NCBI RefSeq assembly: GCF_019396345.1
Contig: NZ_JAHKRM010000013.1
Span: 62,001-126,000 of the forward strand
Origin: Nonomuraea guangzhouensis
GTDB lineage: Bacteria > Actinomycetota > Actinomycetes > Streptosporangiales > Streptosporangiaceae
Direction of reading: 5' to 3'
Length of the DNA stretch: 64,000 nt
The notes under the pieces are model-generated. The model searched no databases. It had not been told where the DNA came from and saw nothing but the letters and a program-made list of their open reading frames with translations. The position numbers and the translations under genes are program-made. Positions 52,977-61,577 of the stretch are shown here, piece by piece. Position 1 is the first letter of the stretch. Each line of letters begins with the position of its first letter.

Positions 52977-55802
52977 ATGATGCACATCAGGCGTTCCCGC
53001 CAATCCGCCATCGTGATAATGCTCGGATGCCTCGCCACCGCGGTTGCTGCGCCCTCGATCCTTACTGCACTCGGTGTGACGGATAAGTGGCTGATCGGAC
53101 TGACAACGGGGATAGTGACCTTCCTGGGAGCAGCAACAGGGGCGTGGCGGGAGCGGGCGGCCAAAGTATTAGCGTACCGCGAAGAGCATGCAATAAAGAT
53201 CCAGCATGGGTGTCTCGTGCTGGCCAATGGAAAGTGGCCTAAGGTTCACCAGATCAGGGATCCGATCGCGTTCGGAGTGCATCCCACGATCACACTGAAG
53301 GAGCACCCTAAGCCTGCGGACAAGGTGCCCGATTATATTCCGCGAGATGTTGACGGGGAACTGAGGGAGCGTCTTGCGACGAGAGGCTTTGTTCTTCTGG
53401 TTGGCGATTCTGCCGCTGGCAAGTCACGCACTGCTTACGAAGCAATGCAGGCGACCCTTCGTGACCACACGCTCATTTCTCCATGCGAGAGATCGAGCCT
53501 GGATGCAGCCATAGAGCATATGAGTACCCTATCCAAAGCCGTTTTGTGGCTGAACGATTTGGAAGGCTATCTCGGCACTGGCGGGCTGACCAAGGAAAAA
53601 GTAGTTAGACTTGTTGGCGGTGAAGACCATAGGAGGGTCATATTGGCGACAATAAGATCTGCCGAAGAATCACGGTTGACGATTGAAATGACGGACTCGG
53701 ACGAAGCGGATCGATTTTCAGGCCGCCGCACACAACAAGTCTTGGAGCAAGCTTATAGAATAAGAATCGATAGGCGGTTTGGCGCGGCAGAGCAAGAACG
53801 GGCTAGGACGAGATCATGGGACCCTAGGATTAGTAGGGCTCTAGAGCATGTGGATACGTATGGTATAGCAGAATACCTGTCTGCGGGCCCCCAAATTAAC
53901 AATGCGGTGGAAAATTCGTGGGCGCCCGGGGGTCGCCCCCGGGCTGCAGCGTTAATTGCCGCAGCGATCGACTGTCGGCGGTTAGGGTTCGTTGGCCCCG
54001 CCCCGAAATCTTTGCTCGAAGAGCTTCATGAGCACTATCTTGTGGAACGCGGTGGCCACCTACTGTTGCCAGAGCGTCTCGAGTCGGCTTGGGGATGGGC
54101 GACGCAGAGCTTAGGCACGACTGTCTCTCCTCTGTCGATAGCCTCTGACGGAGAAAGTGTTGAGGTATTCGATTACCTGGTTGACATGCGGCAACGCAAG
54201 GACGATATCGGCGGCGATGTTCCAGACTTTGTCTTCGAAGCTTGTCTAAACTATGCGGATGAGTTCAACTCCGAATCACTGGCCGATACGGCCCAGCGGC
54301 TAGGGCGTTATCAAATCGCCGAGAGTGCCTGGTGTAAGGCCGTCGCGCTGCGTGTGGACAATCTCGGCGAGACTCATCCCGATGCTATGGCAACGCGGAC
54401 AAGACTTGCCCGACTCCGAGGCGCTTTCGGGAAATCCAGGATTGCTCTGGAAGAACTGAACAACGTCATTAAAACTCAAGAGGATACCTTAGGCCATGCG
54501 CATCCGGACACTATTACGAGTCGAGGGGTTCTCGGCCATCTCCTCTTCACGCTGGGACGGCTAGACGATGCGGAGCATGAACTTAAGTTTGTCTATGAGT
54601 ATCGCGAACGGGTCCTCGGGTATGAGCATCCTGAGAGCCTTGTTATTCGCAGCGAACTTGCCCAGGTGCACGCCGAGCAGCGACGTCTCGCAATAGCGGA
54701 GATAGAAGGTAATGCGACACTCGAAGCTCAACGCCGTGTCCTCGGTCTTGAGCATCCGGATACCCTCTCAACACTTGAGACCGTCGCGAGCATTCATTGG
54801 TATCAGGGCCGGCTCAGTCAGGCAAGGGCTGAGAACGATGAGCTTCTTTCTATTCAGCTAACAGTATTGGGGAAAGATCATCCGGATCGCTTGACCGCGC
54901 GTAATAATCAGTCAACTGTCCTCTGGTACCAAGGACACCTGCACGAAGCAGAGGCCGAACTACGAGCCGTGTTGAATGTACGACTAAAAGTTCAGGATGA
55001 ACAGCATCCATACACGCTCATCGCGCGCGACAATCTTACCGGAATTCTACGCGATCTTGGCCAGCTTGATGAAGCTGAGCGTGAATGCCGCAAAGTAATT
55101 TTTATGAGGGAGAGGGCTTTGGGGGGTGAGCATCCGGTGACATTAATGAGCCTGAACAAACTCTCCTTCCTGCTCGCTGCCATGGATCGGTTCGATGAAG
55201 CGGTCGAGGTGCAACGACTAGTGTTTTCAGGTAGGAAGGCCGCGTGGGGACTAGCTCACCCTCAGACGCTGATAAGCGTCAGCAACCTCGCGTTTTTTCT
55301 CGATCGCTCGGGCCGCGAGGAAGATGCCTTGGCAGGCTTGCGAATCGCCGTAAATGCAAGAAATGAAGTGTTGTCTAGCAAGCATGCTGGTAAAGAATCG
55401 ATCGAACCCTGGTATGTAGGCGGTTTCAAGGGGCCTTGGGCGGAGCTTCGGTCGATCGTTGATCGATGCGGCGCGGAGCGCGGACCCCAGGATATTTTCG
55501 CCATAGTCGCCTTGGACAGTGTTGGTCGCGTGTGCAGGGATCTCATGCGGTTTCAACAAGCGGAGACAGAACTGCGTGCCGTAGCGGAGCTTCGCAGCGA
55601 GCTTCTGGGCAATAAGAGTAGAAAGGCTTTGCGAAGTCGGTATCGGCTGGGAATGGTGCTTATTGAAATGGGGCGGACTGACGAAGCTCTTACGTTGTTT
55701 CGCAGAGTATTCCGTATGCAGCTAGATTCGTTGGGTAGTGCACATTCGGACTCGGTGGATACTGCCAGCTTGATTTCACTGCTGACTCGAAATCGTCAGT
55801 GA
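52977..55802 (+). CDS. STAND-like P-loop protein with C-terminal TPR repeats
   Basis: A 941-residue protein of lower GC and different codon use than its neighbours. Two membrane helices (11-32, 38-56) come first. Then a P-loop domain with Walker A GDSAAGKS at 143-150 and Walker-B-like VLWLNDLE at 189-196. From about 480 to 940 run at least eight kinesin-light-chain-like TPR units, each around an LG(x)EHP(D/x)TL core at 42-residue spacing. Such proteins (NTPase plus TPR) are often antiviral or signalling switches, but no effector domain is visible. The ATG at 52977 has GGGGGTG ahead; the one at 52980 is an alternative. Confidence 0.82.
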   Translation: MMHIRRSRQSAIVIMLGCLATAVAAPSILTALGVTDKWLIGLTTGIVTFLGAATGAWRERAAKVLAYREEHAIKIQHGCLVLANGKWPKVHQIRDPIAFGVHPTITLKEHPKPADKVPDYIPRDVDGELRERLATRGFVLLVGDSAAGKSRTAYEAMQATLRDHTLISPCERSSLDAAIEHMSTLSKAVLWLNDLEGYLGTGGLTKEKVVRLVGGEDHRRVILATIRSAEESRLTIEMTDSDEADRFSGRRTQQVLEQAYRIRIDRRFGAAEQERARTRSWDPRISRALEHVDTYGIAEYLSAGPQINNAVENSWAPGGRPRAAALIAAAIDCRRLGFVGPAPKSLLEELHEHYLVERGGHLLLPERLESAWGWATQSLGTTVSPLSIASDGESVEVFDYLVDMRQRKDDIGGDVPDFVFEACLNYADEFNSESLADTAQRLGRYQIAESAWCKAVALRVDNLGETHPDAMATRTRLARLRGAFGKSRIALEELNNVIKTQEDTLGHAHPDTITSRGVLGHLLFTLGRLDDAEHELKFVYEYRERVLGYEHPESLVIRSELAQVHAEQRRLAIAEIEGNATLEAQRRVLGLEHPDTLSTLETVASIHWYQGRLSQARAENDELLSIQLTVLGKDHPDRLTARNNQSTVLWYQGHLHEAEAELRAVLNVRLKVQDEQHPYTLIARDNLTGILRDLGQLDEAERECRKVIFMRERALGGEHPVTLMSLNKLSFLLAAMDRFDEAVEVQRLVFSGRKAAWGLAHPQTLISVSNLAFFLDRSGREEDALAGLRIAVNARNEVLSSKHAGKESIEPWYVGGFKGPWAELRSIVDRCGAERGPQDIFAIVALDSVGRVCRDLMRFQQAETELRAVAELRSELLGNKSRKALRSRYRLGMVLIEMGRTDEALTLFRRVFRMQLDSLGSAHSDSVDTASLISLLTRNRQ

Positions 55803-55871
55803 GTCCGAGATCGTGATCTGTTGATGGCCCGGCTGGCCGGGGCGATGACCTGCCCGGAGTCCTTCGCCTGA

Positions 55872-56720
55872 TCATCTCGCCCATTGCGGGCAGAACTCCA
55901 CATGGAACTGGTCCCAGTCATGCTCCTCCAGATCCGGCCAGTCGTAGAGGCTGCGGCAGACGTGGTAATTGCAGGCGCCGGGAACGTAATGCTCCGTCGC
56001 GGCGTGGGGCGGCCCGTCCTTGGTGACGGCGAAGATCTCCTGTGCCGCTTCCCGGAACGCCGTCGTGCTGCCCGTCAGGAACAGGGTCTCCGCGTAAACG
56101 GCCTGGTGAAGCAGGTTGCTGTGCTTCGGATCGCTTCGTGCTGAGGCCTTGAGCCCGTGGTCGGCCGACAGGTCTCTTCCCGGGATGCTTGCAGTGCGTA
56201 ACTCTCGGGGAGCGTTCCCCGCGTTGATGCGCTCCCGCAGTTGCTTCCACCGGGAGGGCCTGAACTGCACCGCGCGATGGGCCAGCACGAGGTCGAGCCG
56301 CTTCTCGTCGTCCCAGCCGACCCCGTCCCCGGGAGCGGTCGGGGTGGTACGCATCGGCAGGTAGATCAGGGATCGCGGGGATCGCGCCGCGAGCAGCATC
56401 AGAGTGCCAATGCGTCGGCCGTCCGTCCGGTCCGCATACATCTCGTACCAATCTCGGGCCTTGTAGAGTGCCCCGTTCTTCAACGGTCTAGCCGGTCGGA
56501 TCACCCGGAAATCCGTGCCGCCGAGCCGCCCACGCTGGACGGCGACTTTCAGCCTCAGGTCGTCGCGTGTGAGGGCGGCTCGCGAAGCAGCCATCCAGAC
56601 GTCTCCTCTATACGTTGAACTCCCATCCGGATTGTCTCGATCATGGACGAGGAGGACCACTTGATAAACGGCGGGCAGCTGCGGGTCGTGAAACCTGTCA
56701 TATGTGGTTGAGGCGGGCAC
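55872..56720 (-). CDS. hypothetical protein
   Basis: A 282-residue soluble protein I do not recognise. Features: VYQVVLLVHDRDNPDGSSTYRGDVWMAASRAAL at the start, VIRPARPLKNGALYKARDWYEMYADRTDGRRIGTLMLLAARSPRSLIYLPM in the middle, and a C-terminus with ACNYHVCRSLYDWPDLEEHDWDQFHVEFCP. The Cys/His-rich tail could bind metal. Start uncertain (GTG at 56720). It lies between the TPR gene and gene remnants, so it may belong to the same acquired segment. Confidence 0.5.
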   Translation of the reverse strand: MPASTTYDRFHDPQLPAVYQVVLLVHDRDNPDGSSTYRGDVWMAASRAALTRDDLRLKVAVQRGRLGGTDFRVIRPARPLKNGALYKARDWYEMYADRTDGRRIGTLMLLAARSPRSLIYLPMRTTPTAPGDGVGWDDEKRLDLVLAHRAVQFRPSRWKQLRERINAGNAPRELRTASIPGRDLSADHGLKASARSDPKHSNLLHQAVYAETLFLTGSTTAFREAAQEIFAVTKDGPPHAATEHYVPGACNYHVCRSLYDWPDLEEHDWDQFHVEFCPQWAR

Positions 56721-56843
56721 GGAGGTGAAACCAGCGGCCGCCGAACGTTGTCATCCTTGAAAGAGGGCTGCCCGATCAACACCGCGACAGGAACATCCAG
56801 CGTAGTTCTCGCTCGTCCCCGCCAGACCGGCGACCAGACTGAC

Positions 56844-57000
56844 CTACACCCTGACCGTACTGTGCTGATCGGAGACACGCCTCAGGACGTCATCGCGGGC
56901 AGGCACGGCGGGGTGAGGGCGATCGCCACCGCATCTGGCAAGAGCAGCGCCAGACGGACGGTTCCGGGCGGCGACGTTCAAGATCTTGTTGTCGGTCGTC
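56844..57000 (+). pseudogene. HAD-superfamily hydrolase remnant
   Basis: The frame reads LHPDRTVLIGDTPQDVIAGR, then HGGVRAIATASGKSSA, the C-terminal acidic motif (IGDTPxDV) and following strand of HAD phosphatases of the PGP/YjjG type. The frame then decays, and the N-terminal nucleophile DxD part is missing. Confidence 0.55.
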
Positions 57001-57207
57001 CTCTGCTACGACTTCGTCCTCACGATGCCGCGAGCTGTTGGAGGAGGGTGCGGGCGAAGGACGCTGCGGCCTCGTCGTCGTCACGGCTGGCGGACATTGG
57101 AAATGTCCTAGCGGGAATCGTCGCGTTCGGTGCATCGGATATTCGCTGAATGGGATTTGTTTTCCCGAGCTCCGGTTGCACCGGCGTTCTCGCTCGGCGC
57201 CGAGGTT
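57001..57207. other. degenerate stretch, nothing recognised
   Basis: No motif or RNA seen; it joins two gene remnants. Confidence 0.4.
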
Positions 57208-57366
57208 TCAGGAGATGGGAAGGACAACCGTCGAGGGGTGGTGTTCGTCGTGAAATATCTCCTGGTCGGCCACCCGCATCGCGGTCGCGATCGGTCCCCC
57301 TGTCCCCAGGTCGCGGTTGTCCTTGGGCCCCGCTCGCGGATACCAGCGGGTCAGCGTGGCCGGTAG
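57208..57366 (-). pseudogene. C-terminal remnant of a CocE/NonD (peptidase S15-like) hydrolase
   Basis: The minus-strand frame reads LTRWYPRAGPKDNRDLGTGG, then PIATAMRVADQEIFHDEHHP and STVVLPIS before a stop. The pattern NxGGPIATAxxMRVAxQxIxHDxxxPSxVVLPI is the end of CocE/NonD-family hydrolases (galactose-binding-like domain). The remainder, including the catalytic domain, is absent. Confidence 0.55.
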
Positions 57367-57430
57367 TGGCCAGGAAGGCAGGTCCGGCTACCGGCCCGCA
57401 GGACGGTGATCAGGGCGCCGGCTGGCGTCG

Positions 57431-58405
57431 TTATGGGACGTCTCCCGCGTGGTCGGCGATTCCGTAGGCCACCTGGGCTACCGAGGAAACCACCTCGCCC
57501 GGTGTGAGGCGGGCGAACGGGGACGACTTCTCCGCACCTCCGAGGTAGATCAGGCGTCCGCCGAGCAAATCGTAGCTCTTCGGGTCGATGAGGATTTCAC
57601 GCCGCTCCGTGTCGGCGTCCATGTACAGTCCCATGCCTTCCCTGCCCACCACATCGCGTACCTTCTGCTCCACACCCACCCCGTCCAGCTGAGAGAGGAC
57701 GGTATAGAGGGCGGCACGCAGGCGAGCCGCCGGAGCGCCTTCCTGGAGAATGAGCGAGACACGCGAGAACACCGCTCGCTCGCCACGTAGAGGAGTGGCC
57801 TCTTCCGTATCCTTTTGCAAGCTTCGCCGCAAGGCGGATGGTTCCAATGGGAGCGAGCGCAGATAGTCGGGGTCGTACCGAAGATGTGGGTCTGCTCCCC
57901 CGTGAATCCTTGTGACCGTCTCGCTGCCTTCCTCCCGTCGCGCTCTTTCCTTGCCGTCACCCCGGATCCATTGTTCCTCGACATGCCGGGACTCGGTTGT
58001 CGACGGCTTTTGGGAGGTGTTCATCACCTTTGGAGAGCGGTAGAAGTCCCTCTTGACGTAGATCCACTGGTCGGCACGGGGGTAGACATCGGTCGTACCC
58101 GCCGCTGCCGCAGTCGCCCGCTTCGCGAGTGTCTCCGCGTTCGCGACCGGAACCCACGCCGGGGGACTGACGGTGCCTCTTCCGGGGGTGTCCGTGCCGA
58201 GGTTCTGGACGACGGTGACGCCGGCGGTGATCGCGAGTGCGAGGGCGCCGGCGGCTGCCACGCGGAACACCATGCGGGGGAGCCTGCGGGGGCGGGGAGC
58301 GGGAGTCATCGAGGCGAGCAGCCGGCGGCGTGCTTCGCGCAGATCGCGGTCTTCTGTCTGCCGCACCTGCGAACGCAGGTCGCGGACGATGTCCAGGTCG
58401 TTCAT
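57431..58405 (-). CDS. CU044_5270-family protein, sigma-factor partner
   Basis: A 324-residue single-pass protein. N-terminus MNDLDIVRDLRSQVRQTEDRDLREARRRLLASM is cytosolic; a helix at 46-66 (VFRVAAAGALALAITAGVTVVQ) anchors it; the external part has DQWIYVKRDFYRSPKV, WIRGDGKERARREE, LPLEPSALRRSLQ and IYLGGAEKSS. This is the CU044_5270 type, usually paired with a sigma factor as here. ATGA overlap with the ECF gene fits an anti-sigma or signal-relay role, inferred from context. Confidence 0.88.
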   Translation of the reverse strand: MNDLDIVRDLRSQVRQTEDRDLREARRRLLASMTPAPRPRRLPRMVFRVAAAGALALAITAGVTVVQNLGTDTPGRGTVSPPAWVPVANAETLAKRATAAAAGTTDVYPRADQWIYVKRDFYRSPKVMNTSQKPSTTESRHVEEQWIRGDGKERARREEGSETVTRIHGGADPHLRYDPDYLRSLPLEPSALRRSLQKDTEEATPLRGERAVFSRVSLILQEGAPAARLRAALYTVLSQLDGVGVEQKVRDVVGREGMGLYMDADTERREILIDPKSYDLLGGRLIYLGGAEKSSPFARLTPGEVVSSVAQVAYGIADHAGDVP

Positions 58406-59010
58406 CGGGCCTCCTCGATCACGTCGGTGGGGTTGCTGCCGCCCAGGGCGTGGGCGATCTTGCGGCGGCTGCGGGACAGCCGGGAGCGTACGGTGCCGAC
58501 GGGTACGTCCAGCGCCTGTGCCGTCTCCTCATAGGTGAGATCGCCCCAGGCGATCAGCAGCAGTACGTCGCGCTCGCCACGGCCGAGCTTCGCGAGAGCG
58601 GCGGCCAGCAGTTCGCGAGTGGCCGAGGCCGTGACCTGGGCAACCACCTGATCGTCGAAGGCCGCAGCCACGGGGTCCTCCCCGGTGCGGGCGAGCGCCC
58701 GGTATCCACGGACCTCCGCCCTGCGGTGGGTGCCGATGATGTTGGTGGCGATCCCGTACAGCCACGGCAGGGCGTCGCTACGGTCGAAGGCGTACTTGTG
58801 CCGCTTCTCGAACGCCCTGGTGAACGCCTCGGCGACCACGTCCTCAGCGTGGTCGGGGCCGAGGCGCCGTACGACATAGCGATGCAGGACGGCGGCGTGC
58901 CGGTCGAAAACCTCGGCGAACCGCTCCGGGTCGTGCAGCGAGGCCTTGATGACCGCCGCGTCCGCGTCAGGCGTATGGTCGCGTATTCGCATCTGTGCTG
59001 GTGCGGTCAT
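58402..59010 (-). CDS. ECF RNA polymerase sigma factor
   Basis: About 202 residues. Region 2: FAEVFDRHAAVLHRYVVRRLGPDHAEDVVAEAFTRAFEKR; region 4: LLAAALAKLGRGERDVLLLIAWGDLTYEETAQALDVPVGTVRSRLSRSRRKI. No ECF41-type C-terminal extension. Start is uncertain: ATG 59010 or 58992; neither has a good ribosome site. Co-transcribed with the CU044_5270-type gene through an ATGA overlap. Confidence 0.92.
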   Translation of the reverse strand: MTAPAQMRIRDHTPDADAAVIKASLHDPERFAEVFDRHAAVLHRYVVRRLGPDHAEDVVAEAFTRAFEKRHKYAFDRSDALPWLYGIATNIIGTHRRAEVRGYRALARTGEDPVAAAFDDQVVAQVTASATRELLAAALAKLGRGERDVLLLIAWGDLTYEETAQALDVPVGTVRSRLSRSRRKIAHALGGSNPTDVIEEAR

Positions 59011-59191
59011 GTGGAGCGTCAGGCTCGGCAAGGCCGGCTCTTCGTGGGGAGTGGATGTCACGACTGTACTTATCCGGATGCCCGCAAAGGGTTCCAAACG
59101 CGGGTAATCACGTCGCCGCCCGGGATCCCGCTACTCCGCAACCTCTGGCTCTTGGTCAGTAAGGGCCAGGCGGGGATCATCGATAACGGTT

Positions 59192-59662
59192 TCACAGGAC
59201 GAACGGTGACAGGTGATGAAGCGCCTTGTCCGCCGCGTCTACGACCGCGGTCGCGGCCGGAAGGTCGTCGCGGACGGTGTCCTCATCGATCCAGGTCGTC
59301 GTCGTCGGATACTCGCTTTCGTGCCGGGTCGTACGGATGCGATCAACCGGGCGGAGGATCGCTCCCATGGAGGCGCCGAACTGCGCGCGGGCGGCATGCT
59401 GCACCGCCACATGGCCACCGGTTGTCGTCGCCCGCAGGCCCTGGATCTGGAGAAGCGCCGCCAAAGACTTGCGGACCGAGTCATGCAGGGCCGCGTACGC
59501 GAGATATGGATCTGTGTGGGCAAGTGCTTCAGCGCTGACCAGGTGCTGCCGGGCGGTCGCGAGCATCCGCTCGGCGAGTTCGGCATCCGCGACGACCTGG
59601 GTGAGTTCGCGTCGTTGTAGCATGCCGATGATCTCGTCTCTCCCGCGCGCCCAGCTCGTCAT
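59192..59662 (-). CDS. HEPN-domain toxin of an HEPN/MNT pair
   Basis: A 156-residue all-helical HEPN protein. DAELAERMLATARQHLVSAEALAHTDPYLAYAALHDSVRKSLAALLQIQGLRAT is the core, and RIRTTRHESEYP near 125 supplies the Arg-x5-His-like catalytic motif of HEPN RNases. In known pairs the MNT partner adenylates or otherwise inhibits HEPN. The ATG at 59662 overlaps the stop of the upstream MNT gene (ATGA), so the order is MNT then HEPN. Confidence 0.8.
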   Translation of the reverse strand: MTSWARGRDEIIGMLQRRELTQVVADAELAERMLATARQHLVSAEALAHTDPYLAYAALHDSVRKSLAALLQIQGLRATTTGGHVAVQHAARAQFGASMGAILRPVDRIRTTRHESEYPTTTTWIDEDTVRDDLPAATAVVDAADKALHHLSPFVL

Positions 59663-60249
59663 TCGCCATCTCCCATGGGTATCGGTACGGGCACCTGGGG
59701 ACGGCTGTGCAGTTCGCGGATGAACCCGTCCTCGTTGGCTTCCCACCGGGCACGAGTGATGACCACCGTGTTGACCTCGCGTGCGAGCCTGGACCTTGCG
59801 CGGGCGGTCGCCTCATGGAGATCATCGCGATCGGGGCGGCCGATGACGAGGAGGTCGATGTCGACCGGGGCGGGGCCGGGCTCTCCGCGCATGCGTGCCG
59901 CCCACGACCCGAAGACGGCGGCTTCCTCGACCCCGTTGAGGCGGGACAGTTCTTCGGCGAGGACTTGGGCCGGGCCGAGGGTGATGGTGACGAGGTCGCG
60001 CAGCGGCCCGTAGAAGGGGGCCGTCTGGTTGGCCCGGACCAGTTTGGTGCGTCCCACGTGACGCGAACTGAGGACGCCGGCTTGTTCGAGCCGGGACACC
60101 TCGCGGGCCATGGTGCCGCTGTCGGTCTCGGCGGCTTCGGCCAGCTCGCCGACGGAGTTCTCCGTGTCGCCGACGTACGTGTGCGTCAGCACGGCGCAGG
60201 TGATCCGAGAGCGGAAGATCGGGAAGATCGACGGCGGTGGTTGCTGCAT
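59659..60249 (-). CDS. winged-helix plus MNT nucleotidyltransferase antitoxin
   Basis: A 196-residue protein. Residues 8-85 form a winged helix (FRSRITCAVLTHTYVGDTENSVGELAEAAETDSGTMAREVSRLEQAGVLSSRHVGRTKLVRAN), followed by the MNT domain: VFGSWAARMRGEPGPAPVDIDLLVIG, the GSx(n)DxD nucleotidyltransferase motif. The fusion allows promoter binding and toxin control by one chain. It starts at an ATG within the operon's promoter-proximal region; inverted repeats upstream are a likely operator. Confidence 0.85.
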   Translation of the reverse strand: MQQPPPSIFPIFRSRITCAVLTHTYVGDTENSVGELAEAAETDSGTMAREVSRLEQAGVLSSRHVGRTKLVRANQTAPFYGPLRDLVTITLGPAQVLAEELSRLNGVEEAAVFGSWAARMRGEPGPAPVDIDLLVIGRPDRDDLHEATARARSRLAREVNTVVITRARWEANEDGFIRELHSRPQVPVPIPMGDGE

Positions 60250-60303
60250 GCCTGGATCCTTCGTCAGGGGCATGCGTGACAGAATGATCACGCTCTGTAT
60301 GTA

Positions 60304-60339
60304 CTGTCAAAAAGCCAGGATATTCTGACTCTTTGACAG
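60304..60339. promoter_or_regulatory. inverted repeats with TTGACA boxes upstream of MNT/HEPN
   Basis: CTGTCAAAAAG (60304-60314) and CTCTTTGACAG (60329-60339) are 11-bp arms with one mismatch, 14 bases apart. The left arm contains TTGACA on the minus strand, a possible -35 box for the MNT/HEPN operon, with TCATTC 17 bases on as a weak -10. Either an operator or back-to-back promoters. Confidence 0.5.
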
Positions 60340-60713
60340 ATTACCTGGTCGATGGCGAGGGCGGAGTGGTCCTGACTGGTCTGCTGCTCGTGATCGCTAC
60401 CAGGGACCCACGTGGACGCGGCTTCGAATCCGCTCAACCCTTGGGGTTAGGCGCCGAGCAACTCCGGACTATTCAGCCCAAGTTGCTGACGGGGTGACAG
60501 CTCGCGAACCTCGGCTCGCCACCCAGCGCCATTCCGGGTCAAAGGCACCGGAGTGCAGGGCCAGCGCACCGAGATACGACTAGCTCTCGCATCCGTACAT
60601 CGTCGCCGCGGTCGAAGCTCAGGAAGCCAACCTGACCTCACCGTAACCAATAATTGCTCTACGTATGCTTAGGTGGACCTTTGACAGTTTGTGTGCCGGA
60701 GTGGGGTTAAAGG
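60340..60713. other. intergenic stretch between MNT and the motor-like genes
   Basis: No gene is supported. CTTTGACAG recurs at 60679-60687, 27 bases before the motor gene, and holds a TTGACA hexamer, so it may be that operon's -35 box. Confidence 0.45.
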
Positions 60714-61577
60714 GTGTCAAGGTACGGTTGGCGTCACACGGTGTTCGCGCCTGTGGTGGGCTTGCTGCTCTCCGCGTTGCTGCTGATGGCCGGAGCGGTG
60801 GGATCGCTGCTGAAGTCCGTAGGCGCGACCACGGCCCCGCCGGCCGCGGAGCTCGTGGTCACGCTCATTTTCGCGGTGTTCGTGACCACCGTGCTCAGGA
60901 TCGCCAGGGCCGTACCGGACATCCAGCGGGAGAGCGCCGCGACGGCGCGGGCCGTCGCGAACGTCCAGGCGGTGAAGCCGACCGAGGACACGCTGGTGGG
61001 GCGGCGGCTCAAGCTGTTCAAGGAGGCGGCCGAGGCCGGGAACGACTGCGAGGCGGTGCTGAGCGCCCGGTCCGCGCTGGACGACAGCGAGATGGCCAAC
61101 AAGCACCACCTCGACCACGCGCTCATCTGGGCGCTGCCGGTCTTCGGATTCATCGGCACCGCGCTGACGATGGCCGGGATGGTCAGCGCGTTCTCGAACG
61201 CCCTCGACAGCCAGGGCGACCCCAGCGTACTGATCACCGCGCTCAAGCAGCACGTGCTGCCCGAGCTGGCGTCCGCGTTCGGCGTCACCTTGATCGCGCT
61301 GTTCCTGAGCGTGCTCGCGTTCGGTGCGATGGCCCTGACCGAGCGGGCGGAGCGGGCCGGCGTGGTGGCCGCCGATGAGGTGTTCCTCATCTATATCGCG
61401 CGCCTGCCCGCGAAGCAGGCGGCTCCCGCCATGCACGGGCTCACCCAGGAGCTGGCCCAGTCCAGAGGCAGGACCGAGGAGCTCGTCAAAGGCCTGGACG
61501 CGCTGCGCACCGCGGTGGAGCGGCTGAGCGCCGCCGAGAGCCGGCCGCAGAAGTACACCCTGGTGAGGGAGAAGTGA
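60714..61577 (+). CDS. MotA/TolQ/ExbB-like proton-channel protein
   Basis: A 287-residue membrane protein. Helices at about 9-31 and 44-62, a cytosolic linker (65-134), then HALIWALPVFGFIGTALTMAGMVSAF (138-162) and LASAFGVTLIALFLSVLAFGAMAL (188-211), which together carry the PxxGxxGTxxGM...ALxTTxxGL-like core of MotA/ExbB. The C-terminus is coiled. In this superfamily five such subunits surround two ExbD/MotB-type partners. The partner gene follows with GTGA overlap. The GTG start at 60714 has a weak ribosome site. Confidence 0.78.
   Translation: MSRYGWRHTVFAPVVGLLLSALLLMAGAVGSLLKSVGATTAPPAAELVVTLIFAVFVTTVLRIARAVPDIQRESAATARAVANVQAVKPTEDTLVGRRLKLFKEAAEAGNDCEAVLSARSALDDSEMANKHHLDHALIWALPVFGFIGTALTMAGMVSAFSNALDSQGDPSVLITALKQHVLPELASAFGVTLIALFLSVLAFGAMALTERAERAGVVAADEVFLIYIARLPAKQAAPAMHGLTQELAQSRGRTEELVKGLDALRTAVERLSAAESRPQKYTLVREK

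Noticed and set aside
57150..57467. A plus-strand gene at 57150-57467
   Set aside because: The minus strand of the same stretch shows a clear CocE-like C-terminus; the plus frame has no motifs.
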